Below are positions 32,601 to 43,700 of a DNA stretch of 64,000 nucleotides, piece after piece. The notes beneath the pieces are model-generated. The model made no database searches. It saw only the letters and a list, made by a program, of their open reading frames with translations, and was not told where the DNA came from. This DNA comes from Eudorina sp. 2006-703-Eu-15 (Eukaryota > Chlorophyta > Chlorophyceae > Chlamydomonadales > Volvocaceae). The DNA lies in assembly GCA_003117195.1 (NCBI GenBank), contig BDSI01000010.1, positions 1,158,186-1,222,185 of the forward strand. The letters are read 5' to 3'. A program made the position numbers and the translations under genes. Numbering within the stretch: the stretch's first letter is position 1; each line of letters starts with the position of its first letter.

Positions 32601-35600
32601 GAAGATAGGAAATCAGTAGACAGATTTTGGATTTTGAAGCTGCGCTGCGCTGCGCTGCGGATGGGGAGGGGGAGGGGGAGGGGGAGCGGAAGCTCCTTCC
32701 GTGACCCGGTGCGTTTGTGGGCGGGCCCTCCTGTCTCGATTTCCGGGGCGCACGGTTTTGAATGGGGACGAGAGGCCGGTCGGCATCTGGCGTATAGGCC
32801 GGCACGCCGCCCTCCCCCTTGCCAAACGTGGCAAGCTCGGAGCACAGCCTGGGCACTTGCCTGGGTACTTCTGTCCCCAAGCTCTGCCGGCGGGTGTTAC
32901 CTTGCAGAGGCACGCAAAGTCGCCAGGGAAGCGGCTGCGGCCGCCGCCGCTGCTGCGCCCGCGGCCGCCGCCCCGGGCACGGACGGTGGCGCCGCGGCCT
33001 CGGCGGCCGCCGCTGTAGCGGATAGGGATGATGACGCGGAGGCGCGAATGGCGGCGGAGGCCGCGGGCGCGGCGGAGGCGGGGGAGGACGAAGTCTGGGA
33101 AGGGGAGGAGGGTGAGAGCGCGGAGGACGCGAAGGGGCGCGCAGCTGGGAAACGGCGAGCGAAGGCGAAAAAGGACGAGGACGCGCCCCTCGAAGAGGTA
33201 CGAAGGACGCTGCCGTACTTTTGCTGTCTGACTTTCCGTGAATGCTGTCCAGCACACACGGCTGTTGCCGCAGCAGCAATGACGGTGCAGCAGTTGGGTC
33301 TGTGTCGTGAACCCCATGTGCAGCAGGTGGGTCTGCCAAGGTGAAGATAGGCCCTCGGGCTGCCGCCGTCGCCGTGTTTGTGCGCTTCGCAGTGCTGTGT
33401 GCTTGTGTGGCGTATGTGTGGGTTAATTTGAAAACAAAAACGAAAACGAACCTGGGCACACCCAGAAGTACCTATGTGCGGGAAACCCGTCTGACGGCGC
33501 TGACCTCCTATGTGCCGTACCCGTCCCGGTGCCCGTTGGTGAGCGTACAGGAGGACGACGAGGAGGCCGACACGGATGGTGCGTACGACGATGAAGAGCA
33601 GGTACGACAAGCTTCAGCGAAATCTTGCACGGGACGGAACGCTGATGGGGATTATGTGGACGGTTGCGTTCGAAAGACCGCATCCTGGGACGTTGCACAC
33701 CTTACTCGGGCTGTTGTCCTTAACCCGACCCACCCCGGGCATTTTCGTCGCCTTGCAGTCCGGCGCGCCCAGCCAGTGGCTGCAGTCCTGCCGTTGGCTG
33801 TACGACAAGTCGGACGACCCGCGTGACCGCGTTACTGTACGGCACTTCCGCACGATTACGAGCTTCACGGCTGACGACCCGGCGCCTCTTGTACCTGGTG
33901 AGCATCCGTACACATAAGCCCCTCCTCCCCTGTGCCCTCTGCCCCGATCCCCATCATGGCCCCCTCTCACAACCCGCCCAAACGCTCACCCCACTCCTCA
34001 CCCCGTCCCGTTCCTGGGTTGGGTTTTCCTTTTCTGTGTAATCCCGTCCTCACCGCGGCACCAACCTCTGGCAGCAGCGCAGCTTCACTTCACGACGTCT
34101 TACCCATTTCCTACCACCCCCCTCCTCTTCCTGCTCCTCCCCAGGCGGCATCCCCTGCGTACGCCTGCGGGTGCGCGGCATGAGCTTCATGCTCCACCAG
34201 ATCCGCCACATGATCGGTGGTGCGCTGTCGGTGGCCCGTGGGTCGCTGCCGCTGCCGCTGCTGCGCGCCTCGCTGGCGGGCCACGCGCGGGTCACTGTCC
34301 CCCGGGCGCCGCCGCACACACTCATCCTGGCGGACTGCACCTTCCCGCCCTTCCGCAAGGCGAGTTTCGGAGCGAGCTCTGGAAGCGCGTTCGTGTTTTC
34401 GGGCTTCGGGGTGTTAAGTTAGAAACTGCCCTGAAGCTTCGGGGAGTGTCGAAATGGACGGTTGGCAAGGCGACAGAAACCCATGGGTCGTAGTTCGTAC
34501 CACCCGCGTTTTCGGTCGAGAGTTCCGACACGGGCCCCGCGTTGCCCCGCCCCTCTCATACCTTTCGCTGGCCTCCCTCCCACACTGACTCGCCTCCCTC
34601 GCTAACATTCCCTGTCGCCCTGTCGCCCCTTCACCGGATGGCCGATGGCACCACACACACACACACACCTCCACAGGCGGGTGCTGATGAGGCACGCGTG
34701 TTTCGTTGGTCCGGCGACCGGCTGCAGCTCCGGGAAGGCGGCCAACGCAATCTCGCGGAGTTCCGGCGACAGGTACGGCACAGTACGACACACGCTAGGC
34801 GTAACGGGTGGCTACATTCAGAGACGGTGTCCCCCGCGTCGCGGTCGCGTGCCGTACAGCGGTTGAGAGAGCAGAAATGTGTATGGGGAGCCGCGTCCGA
34901 CTGGCGCGCGCTGAAGCTCCGAAACCGGGCATGGCGACGTGAAAAGCAAGGGTGCGGTCGGATCCGGATCCCGAGCCGAATTCGGTGCCAGGCCCCCGAT
35001 AGCGTGTAGTCAGAGGATGGGCGAGACGCCGCCAGGCATTCGACGTGAGACGCACCACATCGGTAACCAGTGACGGTCCAATCTCCACCGGCATCTGTTA
35101 TCGTCTCCTCTTATCATCCCCGTTACGTCCATAATGACAGGGAAACCGCAAAAATGTGTCGTAGTTGTCCTAGGGGTCGATGTCGCCGGTGATCCTTCTT
35201 TTCATCCAACGCCCCCTCCGCCGACAGTCGCTGGACCCGGCGCTGAACGAGCTGCTCCGCCACCCCGACTGGGAGCGCTTCGAGAGCTGCCTGCCCCGGT
35301 TCCACTGGGACCCCCAGGTGCGCCGTGACACGGCACGGGGGGCCGTATGTAGCAGGGGCGCCCCGGGGGATTCCACTGTGACGTGAATACGTGATTGATT
35401 CAGGGCCGGCCGGAGGACGGCAGTGGGAATCCGCGGAAACGTGGATATGGGGAGGGCCACTGCGGCAGGATGCTATGAAAATCAGGCGGCTGCACTTGGT
35501 CTGCGCGCGTTCCTCTCCTGCGCGGGGCCCCCACCCTGCCAGATGGGCTAATATGCATCCGTCCCGCTTGCTGGCCTGTCGTGATGTGGTACGGTGCAGG

Positions 35601-35812
35601 CCCAGGAGGAGGTGATCCGGGCGCATACGGCTTGGGAGGCGCTGCGAGCGGAGCGCGCCAGGCAGCGGGATGCGGAAGCGGCCGCCGCCGCCGCAGCAGC
35701 GGCGGCTGCAGTGGCGGAAGCGGCCGCCAGTGATGGCGCGGCGTCCGTGGGCGCGGAAGCCGCAAGGGCGGATGCGACGCCGGCGGACGTGGGGTCGAAC
35801 AGCAGCGGATGA
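29652..35812 (+). CDS. tRNA pseudouridine synthase, TruA/PUS1 family, twelve exons
   Basis: Converts uridine to pseudouridine in tRNA. Exons: 29652-30342, 30703-30907, 31332-31395, 31653-31702, 31994-32310, 32908-33197, 33551-33601, 33759-33897, 34145-34359, 34677-34772, 35228-35317, 35600-35812; all junction phases agree, giving 806 residues. The N-terminus is Ser/Ala/Arg-rich without acids, as in organelle transit peptides, followed by a Ser run from (CAG)n and Ala tracts. Family motifs in order: AMHVGYVGTAFNGLQ, the catalytic SRTDKGVHSL (Asp278), YVGTHPFHNYTARR, RHFRTITSF, and FMLHQIRHMIGGAL. An Ala-rich acidic insert (exons 6-7) splits the C-terminal half, and the tail is Ala-rich. The exon ending at 34359 uses a GC donor (AAG|GCGAGT). 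Possible plastid or mitochondrial location is inferred only from the N-terminus. Intron 5 contains a family B repeat. Confidence 0.92.
32487..32560 (+). repeat. Dispersed repeat family B, copy 2
   Basis: GGGGAGGGTTACCACC, CATTCGGTGACTTTTGCG, TTTCGCTGTCTTGATTGACA and a G-run, matching 5751-5820. It lies inside intron 5 of the pseudouridine synthase gene. Confidence 0.6.
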
Positions 35813-36665
35813 TGTGCTGTCCTGTTGTGGCGCCGGCGGGTAGTCCATGTGACGCCAGGCGGAACGTGCGGTAGTGAACGATGACCCGTGGGTCGAACAC
35901 GCTCCAAGACCTGGGCTGTCTCGGTTCGCACGCGTGCGAGTGCTTTTGTTATCCATAGGGAAAGGACATCGGAAACTGGAAGATTTTGCAACTTAGTTGG
36001 TTCCTCTGCTACTGGTGCCAATCGCTGAGGTTCCATTGGAGTGCGGGCTTCGGTATGCACGGTATGCTCGTATGCACGATGTGCCCACTAACCTTAAGAC
36101 ATGGCCCGGATACCTATCCACACAGCAACGGGACTACTACTACGCGCTGGGATACCTCGGTAGAACACCATGACAGCAGGCAAGAAGGTAAAAGAGAATG
36201 CTGCGCTGCTGCTGCACAAGTCTGAGCCTTCCTGGTGGGCGGCATCCTTGGGTGGTGGCCCCTGGGTGGGTTATGTTAACCTCCTCTGCCGATGCACAGC
36301 CCTAGGGCAGTGCAGCAGTGCGACACTTCGCCCATCCTGCTTTCAGGAGACGGAGTGATGGACGTGCGCAAAGAATGGCACATATTGTTACACGGCGGGG
36401 TCCCCCGACACACAGACACACACGTACTGGATCAAGTGAAATGTCGAACTGCAGGGCGGGACTCAGCCGCTCTAACGGGACTCGGGCCTGCCCCTACAGC
36501 TCAGATCTCGTTATCAAAAACACCACCCCAGCCTACAACCGATCGCCATCGTGCAAGCGACCTACGCAGAGTCCACGAGGATAAGCCGAGAGAGCGCAGG
36601 GCTAGAAAACCTGGCCCAGGAAATCCTGCCCTTGCGCGCCGATTGTAAGATCAATGCGCACACAT
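35813..36665. other. Convergent 3' regions of two genes
   Basis: No gene. The first TGTAA after the pseudouridine synthase stop is at 36644-36648. The first minus-strand TGTAA after the small membrane-protein gene is at 36392-36388. If both are used, the two transcripts overlap tail to tail by about 250 bp. Confidence 0.45.
36644..36648 (+). terminator. Candidate TGTAA poly(A) signal of the pseudouridine synthase gene
   Basis: First TGTAA in the 832 bases after the stop codon at 35812. TGTAA is the established poly(A) signal in volvocine algae. Confidence 0.4.
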
Positions 36666-37360
36666 TTACGCGTCCTTGACGTCCTCAGGGCCCAGAATGC
36701 TGCCGGGTATCCGCTGGGAGAACGGGTTCAGGTAGACCGGCGGACCATTCATGCGTTGCTGTGGGACAGAGCAAACATGATGGGCGTGATTGTTCGCGTT
36801 AGCAAGTGACAACGGAAGCCATGTAAAAGTCTCGCCCGCACGTCGTCATCCGGCAGTAAAGTTGTACCGGGAAGAACAGTCATAGGACTTCAATACTGAC
36901 GGTGAATAGCATTCTTTGTCAATATCATGTACCAGCACCGCATGCATACTACGGGCCTGCGCGGAATGGCGTGACGCCCTGGGGGGAGTCGCTGCGGACA
37001 CCCAGATATCATATCTCGCAAGAGGGAATCCATTCAATGCAAAGGCGGCACAATTTACATCTCCAGAAGCCAACGTACTGACCCAGGGCGCACCAAAAGG
37101 TTAGTATCGGAACTCATCAAAGCAACGGAACTCACCGCGACCTCGCCAACCTTCTTCTTCTCCGCAATGAACTCGGGCGACAAGCTCTCAGGCTTGTAGT
37201 TCCAGAAAATGACGCTGTTCAGGTACCACAGAGTGCCAGCAGCAGCGATGCCGGCCGCAACACGGGGCACAACGTAGCTGAGGGGAACCTCAAAAAACCG
37301 GCCGACACGCGGGGCGGTCGGGTGCTCGGCAGCCCATCGCTCCACTTGAGCCTTCGCCAT
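36666..37360 (-). CDS. Small one-TM protein, 105 residues, two exons
   Basis: Minus-strand exons 37360-37136 and 36758-36666 (donor GTGAGT, acceptor CCACAG, phase 0). The protein starts MAKAQVERWAAEHPTAPRVG, has one hydrophobic span about residues 29-53 (VVPRVAAGIAAAGTLWYLNS), then a charged segment ending in EKKKVGEVA and, from exon 2, QRMNGPPVYLNPFSQRIPGS. Size, a single early helix and charged flanks resemble supernumerary subunits of mitochondrial respiratory complexes or ATP synthase, but I could not match it to a named subunit. The start ATG is 350 bp from that of the divergently transcribed flavodiiron gene, so the two probably share a promoter region. The splice model is strong; the role is unknown. 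Confidence 0.75.
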
Positions 37361-37710
37361 GTTAACTAGGGCACTTCACCAAAGCCTCAGGGTGGACTAC
37401 TACTCGGGCCAAAGCACCGTCGTCCGTTTAAAAATTCTCCTATGGTGCACAATGGCTACATGAAACATCATGAGAGGAACGAACACGTTAACGCAATTCC
37501 CGGCAGTTGTACTCTCGTACGGCTCGCGACAACATTTGCTTCCAATCCTACTGCACAGTGACTTCTACAACGGTTGAAGTAGGTAGTGATTCACGCGCAT
37601 AATACTTGAGTTGCTTTCCCTATATTTCTGGAGCTTTCGTGTTGAGCATCGCTTCTTGCGTGCACCGACAACTACCTTTGTTCTGATCCTGTCGCTTCTG
37701 CCGTGACACA
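37361..37710. promoter_or_regulatory. Shared divergent promoter region
   Basis: The 350 bp between the start codons of the small membrane protein (minus) and FLVB (plus) must hold both 5' UTRs and core promoters. It is AT-richer than the exons and contains GTTTAAAAATTCTCC at about 37425. No specific regulatory site was recognised. Confidence 0.4.
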
Positions 37711-40700
37711 ATGCACGCACTCCAGCGCCCAACCACGAACTCCGTTGCCCGGCCAGCGTCGGCCCGCAAGGTGAACGATTCAGTGATATGTCGTGCGCTA
37801 AGTTACGCTGCTGACTTATCCAGGCCCTGTCTGAGTATCTTTCTTGATGTCCCGTTTGCCTTGGTGTGTTGCACCGCTAAGAGCCTTCACTGTATACACA
37901 ACCTCTCACACGAACAGCACATTCAGCCACGTCGTTGGATGGTCGTTTCCGGCTCGCCGTGCTCCTATTGTATTTGTGCAACACAAGTCGTTGTTGTGGC
38001 TCCTCAGTAGGGCAGAACCTTTCTTTGCTCCCCACCCCCGGAACCACAAAGCACCTCGGCCGCGTCATCCTCCCCGTGAGCCCCATCCTTTCCAAATCCT
38101 CGGGACGCTGCAGGCAACTCGCACTTTTGCGCGCGCCTGCCGGAGGAATGTGGTCAAGGTGCATGCGGTTGCCGCGCCGGTGGGTCGCTCACTCCAAGGG
38201 TCTCACCGGTTCCCACAGGATTCCTGTCAGCGTTCCTGGATAGAGTCCAGTCGAGATGTCGGCTCAGCCGCAGCGCCCTGCCGCCGGGGGGGTACTGCAT
38301 ACACGTTGACAAGCAGGTTGGGCGCCCAACACATGACAACTCACTGACGGCCTCATCTGTCGACTCCCCAGCTTCTTCCCCTTTTCTCAACGCGGACTTC
38401 GTAATAATAACCCGATCGCCGATGCGCTCCCCGTGGTCGGTCGCAGATTGCTCCGGTGACGGGTGTCGCGGAGGACGTGCCGTACAAGATGAGCGAGGTC
38501 GTGGTCTGGAGCGAGGGCAAGCGCCTGCAGACGCAGGTGCGGGGCGGCGGCAAAGGAAGCCGCATGGGGGCCCGAGTGTGTGTTCGTAGGCAGGCAAAAA
38601 GAAAAAGAGCGCGTGGATGGTTCTGGGCGGGCGCCTTGCCGCGCAGCCGCAGCCCAGCCCGTTGGGCTGGCGGGGACAGCGAGTCCGAGGTGTGTGGACC
38701 ACGCCGGCGGGCTCTTGAGGAACAGGCGCCTGTGCGCGCCAGCTTCCACCCTGGAAGGACGCTGGCGCCCTCAGCGCCGAAGATGGCTCATGGACCGGAT
38801 GACAGCGGCTCGGAGTTCGTTATTGCTTGCGCTCTCAAACGGATCCGCTGGTCGTTGGACTCAGTGCCAGGAGCGGCCCGGGCGCTGCGCAATTCGCGCG
38901 CGAGAACGCGCTTGGGGTCGCATCTAACCAGCTTTAAGCCTGCGACACCATTGCCACATGCCCCCGGTACCATGTCAGCCGCGCCGCCCCGGTCCGCCGT
39001 CCATGCCGCCCAACCCGCCCGCTCTGTGTCTGCCACGCCGTGTGGGGCCGCAGGTGCTGCCCATCGCTGAGGACACCATCACCATCCGCTCGTTGGACTG
39101 GGACCGCGACCGGTTCGACATTGAGTTCGGGTGGGTGGGGATGATGGGCGTTGAGTTCGGGTGGGTGGGGAACTGGGGATGGGCGTCGGGGGGACTGGGA
39201 GGACGCAGGCTTGTGGGTTCGGAAGGGAGGCTGGGTCGCACCCCACGTTCATCATGAATACGCAGTGTGACGGTTCCGGTGTCAAGAGTAGGATTGCGCA
39301 CGCGGGCCGGACGGGTCAGGGGGCTGACAATTCGAGCAGTGGAAGCTGTCGAGGCAGGAGGGTTTCACGGTGGAGGTGCCCGAAGGGGAAGTTCGTCCTC
39401 AAAAAGCTTCATTGCCACAGGCCCTCGGCTGAAACTACGGCTGCACCTGGTTTTATATGGTACACTGTCAAAAGGAGGGGTCCCACGCCGCCCCGTGTGC
39501 TGCCGCAGCCTTGAGAACGGCACCACCTACAACGCCTACCTGATCTACGGGGCGGACAAGACCGCGCTGGTGGATGCCTCCCACGAGAAGTTCCACAACC
39601 TCTTCCTGGAGGTGAGCGAGTGGGGTTGTTGGGGACACCGGGGCTGAGGAGGGAGCTGTTCGCATCCAGCCAATGAGCTCGTTCGCGCATGTGCTCATGG
39701 CAGTCGTTTGGTAATCCCTGAAACCCTTTGGTCCCCCTGAAACCCTTGCATGTCTTCTTCCGACTATAAGGGTTTAGGGGCTAGGCTGGGCAGTCGGCGC
39801 AGCCCAAGGGGAGGTCTGCCTGTCGGCACAGCCACATATCCCCTTCCCATCCTCCATCACCCCCTCCTTCAACACACTCGCTCGCTCGACTGGATTGGGT
39901 GGGGTAGGGTGGGTTTACTTTCCTGAACACACGCGCACGCGCACGCACGCGCGCCCCCCGGCCGGTCCTACAGGCCCTCCAGAACGAGCTCAAGGCCGCG
40001 GGCCGGTCGCTGGACTACATCTTCGTGTCGCACACGGAGCCGGACCACTCGGGTCTCATCCCCGACGTGCTGGACATCTTCCCCGAGGCGGTGGTGTGCG
40101 GCTCCAAGGTCTGCATCAACTTCCTGCAGAACCTGACCCACAGGTGGGTGGGAGTGGTTGCTGGGTGGGGTTTGTTGACCCACAGATGCGTGGGAGTGGG
40201 TCTTTGGGGCTATGCGTCGGGGCTGTCCTGGGGACCTGGCTGCATCGATGAGGTGTACACGCTGGCCTTTCGCTATGCACGCTGGCCTTTCACACCTGGA
40301 CGTGTCCGTCCACCCGTCGTCACCCCCGTGGTGAGACGGATGGGTCGGATGTGGCGCAGGGTCTGCCCCCGTCGATCTTGAGGTACGGTATGCTCCCGCG
40401 CCAGGCGCGCTGTGCTGGCCGGGCCCCGTCGACAGCTGCAGGTGCTGACTTAACTGGTGATGACACGCTCGCAGGCCCTTCAAGTCCCAGGTGGTCAAGG
40501 GAGGCGACAAGGTACGGACCGGGAGGGGCCCAGGCGCCAGGGACGGGCCCAGCCGTGCGGACCGCGGTTGAGGCCTGTAGCGGCAGCGAAATCCACCTGC
40601 TCTCCTGCTGGAACCGGCGCTGCGTCTGTGGTCACGCTCGACTCCTGCCGAATATGGGAGGCCGGACGGGCCAGCGGCTTCGACTCGGTTGGGATACTCA

Positions 40701-43700
40701 ATCGAGTGCCCTCGCCGTCGTGCTGGGTGTGTCTGGGCCTTTTTTCTTTTGAACCCCGCAGCCGGCTGTCCCTGGCCCCCTTGGAAGAGGCCTGCGGGCA
40801 AACTAGGGACAGATGGCCATGCCGACTCATTTCAGGACCTCACAATCACGGGGCGTCGCGGGGATCCGGAGTAGCGCAGGGACAGGGAGGTGCTCAGCAT
40901 TACAGGGACACAGCAGCAGCAGGGGCAAGGGCTCAGCATTACAGGGACACAGCAGCAGCAGGGGCAAGGGCTCAGCATAACAGGGACACAGCAGCAGCAG
41001 GGGCAAGGGCTCAGCATTACAGGGACACAGCAGCAGCAGGGGCAAGGGCTCAGCATTACAGGGACACAGCAGCAGCAGGGGCAAGAGCTCAGCGTTACAG
41101 GGACACAGCAGCAGCAGGGACACAGCAGCAGCAGGGGCCAGGGCTCAGCACTGCATCAGAAGCAGCACATAAGGACAGTGCTGGGAGGAAGGTGTGAGGC
41201 GCGCCGCTGTGCGGTATCCCCTCTCATGGGACCCCCCGCATTCTTGAGTGATTCCCTTGGGTTGTTTCTGGGTTTGGGTTTTTTGTCTGTTTATCCCGCG
41301 GTGCGGCGCGGCGCCGCGCTTTGCGGTTCCTCCCCCCGCATATTTTTCCCCATAACGACAGCGGTCGTCACCCCCCTCCCTCGGACAGGTGGACCTGGGC
41401 GGCGGCCACGTGATCGAGTTCGTGATGGCGCCCAACCTGCACTGGCCCGACACCATGTTCTCCTTCGACCACGCCACCGGCGTCATGTTCACCTGCGACG
41501 CCTTCGGAATGCACTACTGCTCCGAGCAGCCCTTTGACGCGGACGTCAAGACCCTCATGCCGCACTACAGGTACGTACGTCCACGGCCGGTGCGGCAGCG
41601 GCTGCGCGGCCGGGTGGTGCTCGTTGGGCCGCCTCGTTGCATGAAAGCCGGGCGTGCGGCTGTACTGCCGCTGCGGCTGCGGCTGCGGCTACGGCTGCTG
41701 TAACGCGGCTCGCTCAAGGCCCTGGGGGTACCCTGCTAGGGGCATCGGGCCCGTCCTGTACTTGTCGGAGGGGCAGGTGGGCAGTCCAGAATGCCGTGCG
41801 GCTCTGTGCCCGCTCTTCGCGGCCGCGTGTTCGTCCCCCTCCAGCTCTCGCAGTCAGTGCAGGTTACCTATGCCTACCAACGCCTGTATCTCCCTCCCGG
41901 CTGGCGTTTATCTTGAGACCTGCGTCCAGCCTCGCTCCCGTGCCTCGCTTTCCGTCCTCCAACGGACGCCGCTCCCACTGTCGCGACGACCCTACCCGCA
42001 ACGCCACCCGTCCGACCCGCCTGCCCCACACGCCACACCCCGTCCTGGCGACCCCCTCCCACCACCACCACCACCCCCGTCCCTCCTCAGGTTCTACTAC
42101 GACTGCCTGATGAAGCCCAACGCCAAGTCCGTCACCACCGCGCTGCGAAAGGTGAAGGACCTGCCGTACTCGCTCATCGCCAACGGCCACGGCCCCATGC
42201 TGCGCTACAACGTGCCGGAGCTGGTGGGCGACTACGGCCGCTGGAGCGCGGCGCTGGGCAAGGGCGCCATCAGCGTGGCGGTGCTGTACGCCTCCGACTA
42301 CGGCTTCTCGGACCGCCTCAGCCAGACCCTGGCCAAGGGTATCACCAAGGTGGGGTCGGGTGGGATGGGGTACGGTGTTGCGAGGTAGGGTTGGGTTGCG
42401 TTCTGGTTTGGGTTGGGCAGGGTAGGGCGGACTTGGAAGGTGTGGGGTTTACATGTCATAAATCGTTGCGGGTTGGGTTGCTGCAATACGGGAATGAACC
42501 CGTCGGGTTACGATGCTGGGCAGGGTGGGGTTGAGAGGTTGACGGCGGGGTTTCGTTGGCCAGCGGTGTGCAGTAGGCGGGCGGGCGGGGTTGGGCGTCA
42601 GGTCCCCGGATACTAGTAGTTGCGGGGCGGAAGCCTGCGGACTTACCCTGGCGACAGCGATACAGAGCGGAGCGGTGGAGGGCATTGCGCTTGGACCTGT
42701 CGCGCCCGGCCGTGAGCAAGTGGTCTTCCTGGGGCCGGGGAGGAAACAACGGGGCCGACACGCAGCCTGTAATGACCCCCACCAGCCGGACAGCGACCCA
42801 GCCATGCTGTCCCCTCTCCTGTCCCCTCCGTTCCATCGTTCCGGACACGTGGGTTTCATCGGTCGTGGGTTTCATCGGTCCGTCGCCGCCGCTTTTCGGA
42901 GCCTCGCGCTGACGCCCTTCCTCCTCTCCGCCTCGTCTCCCCTCCCCCTCATGGTTTGGTTGGCCCACAGGCGGCGGTGGCCACGGACATGGTGGACCTG
43001 CTGTCCGTCGACCCGCAGGTGGGGGGGTTGGGGGGTAATAAGAAACTGCCCAGACAGGTAGGTTGGTTGGGGTTGCGACCAGTGATATGATGAGAGACGT
43101 GCAGATCGGACCCGAGGAATCCACAGCGGAACAGCGGAGGGGCTGGCACTGGAAGGTGTCATGACGTGGGGGGCGTTGGAGGTCCTCCTTCGCGCATCCC
43201 GGAGCTTCCGGGACCTGGGACCGGCATTGCGGCTAGGCGCTCCCGTCCATGCGTACGACAAGGTCTTTGTACGACTTTCACGCCGCGCCCGACATCTGTG
43301 GCGGCCCGAGCCCAACCTACTGAATGTACTGGATGGGACTGAATGACTGGGGGCTCCCAACGCAGTTACTTTGGTGGTGCACCCTCGTCGTCTGGTCGTC
43401 ACGTCTGATGCCGTGTCCCCCTTCGATCCTTGTGTGAGCTGTTTTCGCTTCCCCCCCCCCACACACACACACACAAACGCACTCCGTCCGACAATGTGGC
43501 ATCCCCGGCCCCCCTCCCTCCCTCCCGCGCAGGAGCTGGTGGCCACGGTGGGCCGCTCTGCCGGCATCGTGCTCATGAGCCCCCCGAAGGACAGCGCCGA
43601 CGCGCGAACCAGTCTGGCGGCGCTGATGTCGGCGCTGAAGCCCAAGACCAAGGTGGGGCTGCGCGGCTGTGAGCGAGAGCGCCGGACATCGGCGGGTGTT

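Noticed and set aside
33474..33601. Longer exon 7 of the pseudouridine synthase starting near 33474
   Set aside because: The acceptor there gives the wrong phase; the acceptor GAGCGTACAG at 33550 keeps frame.
37711..38010. 99-codon frame as the FLVB first exon in full
   Set aside because: Only the first 20 codons behave as a leader; the donor after GCCCGCAAG joins in phase to the next exon and the remainder has no counterpart in flavodiiron proteins.
40890..41537. 216-codon Gln-rich protein
   Set aside because: The frame is an intron minisatellite running into FLVB exon 7 out of its proper frame.
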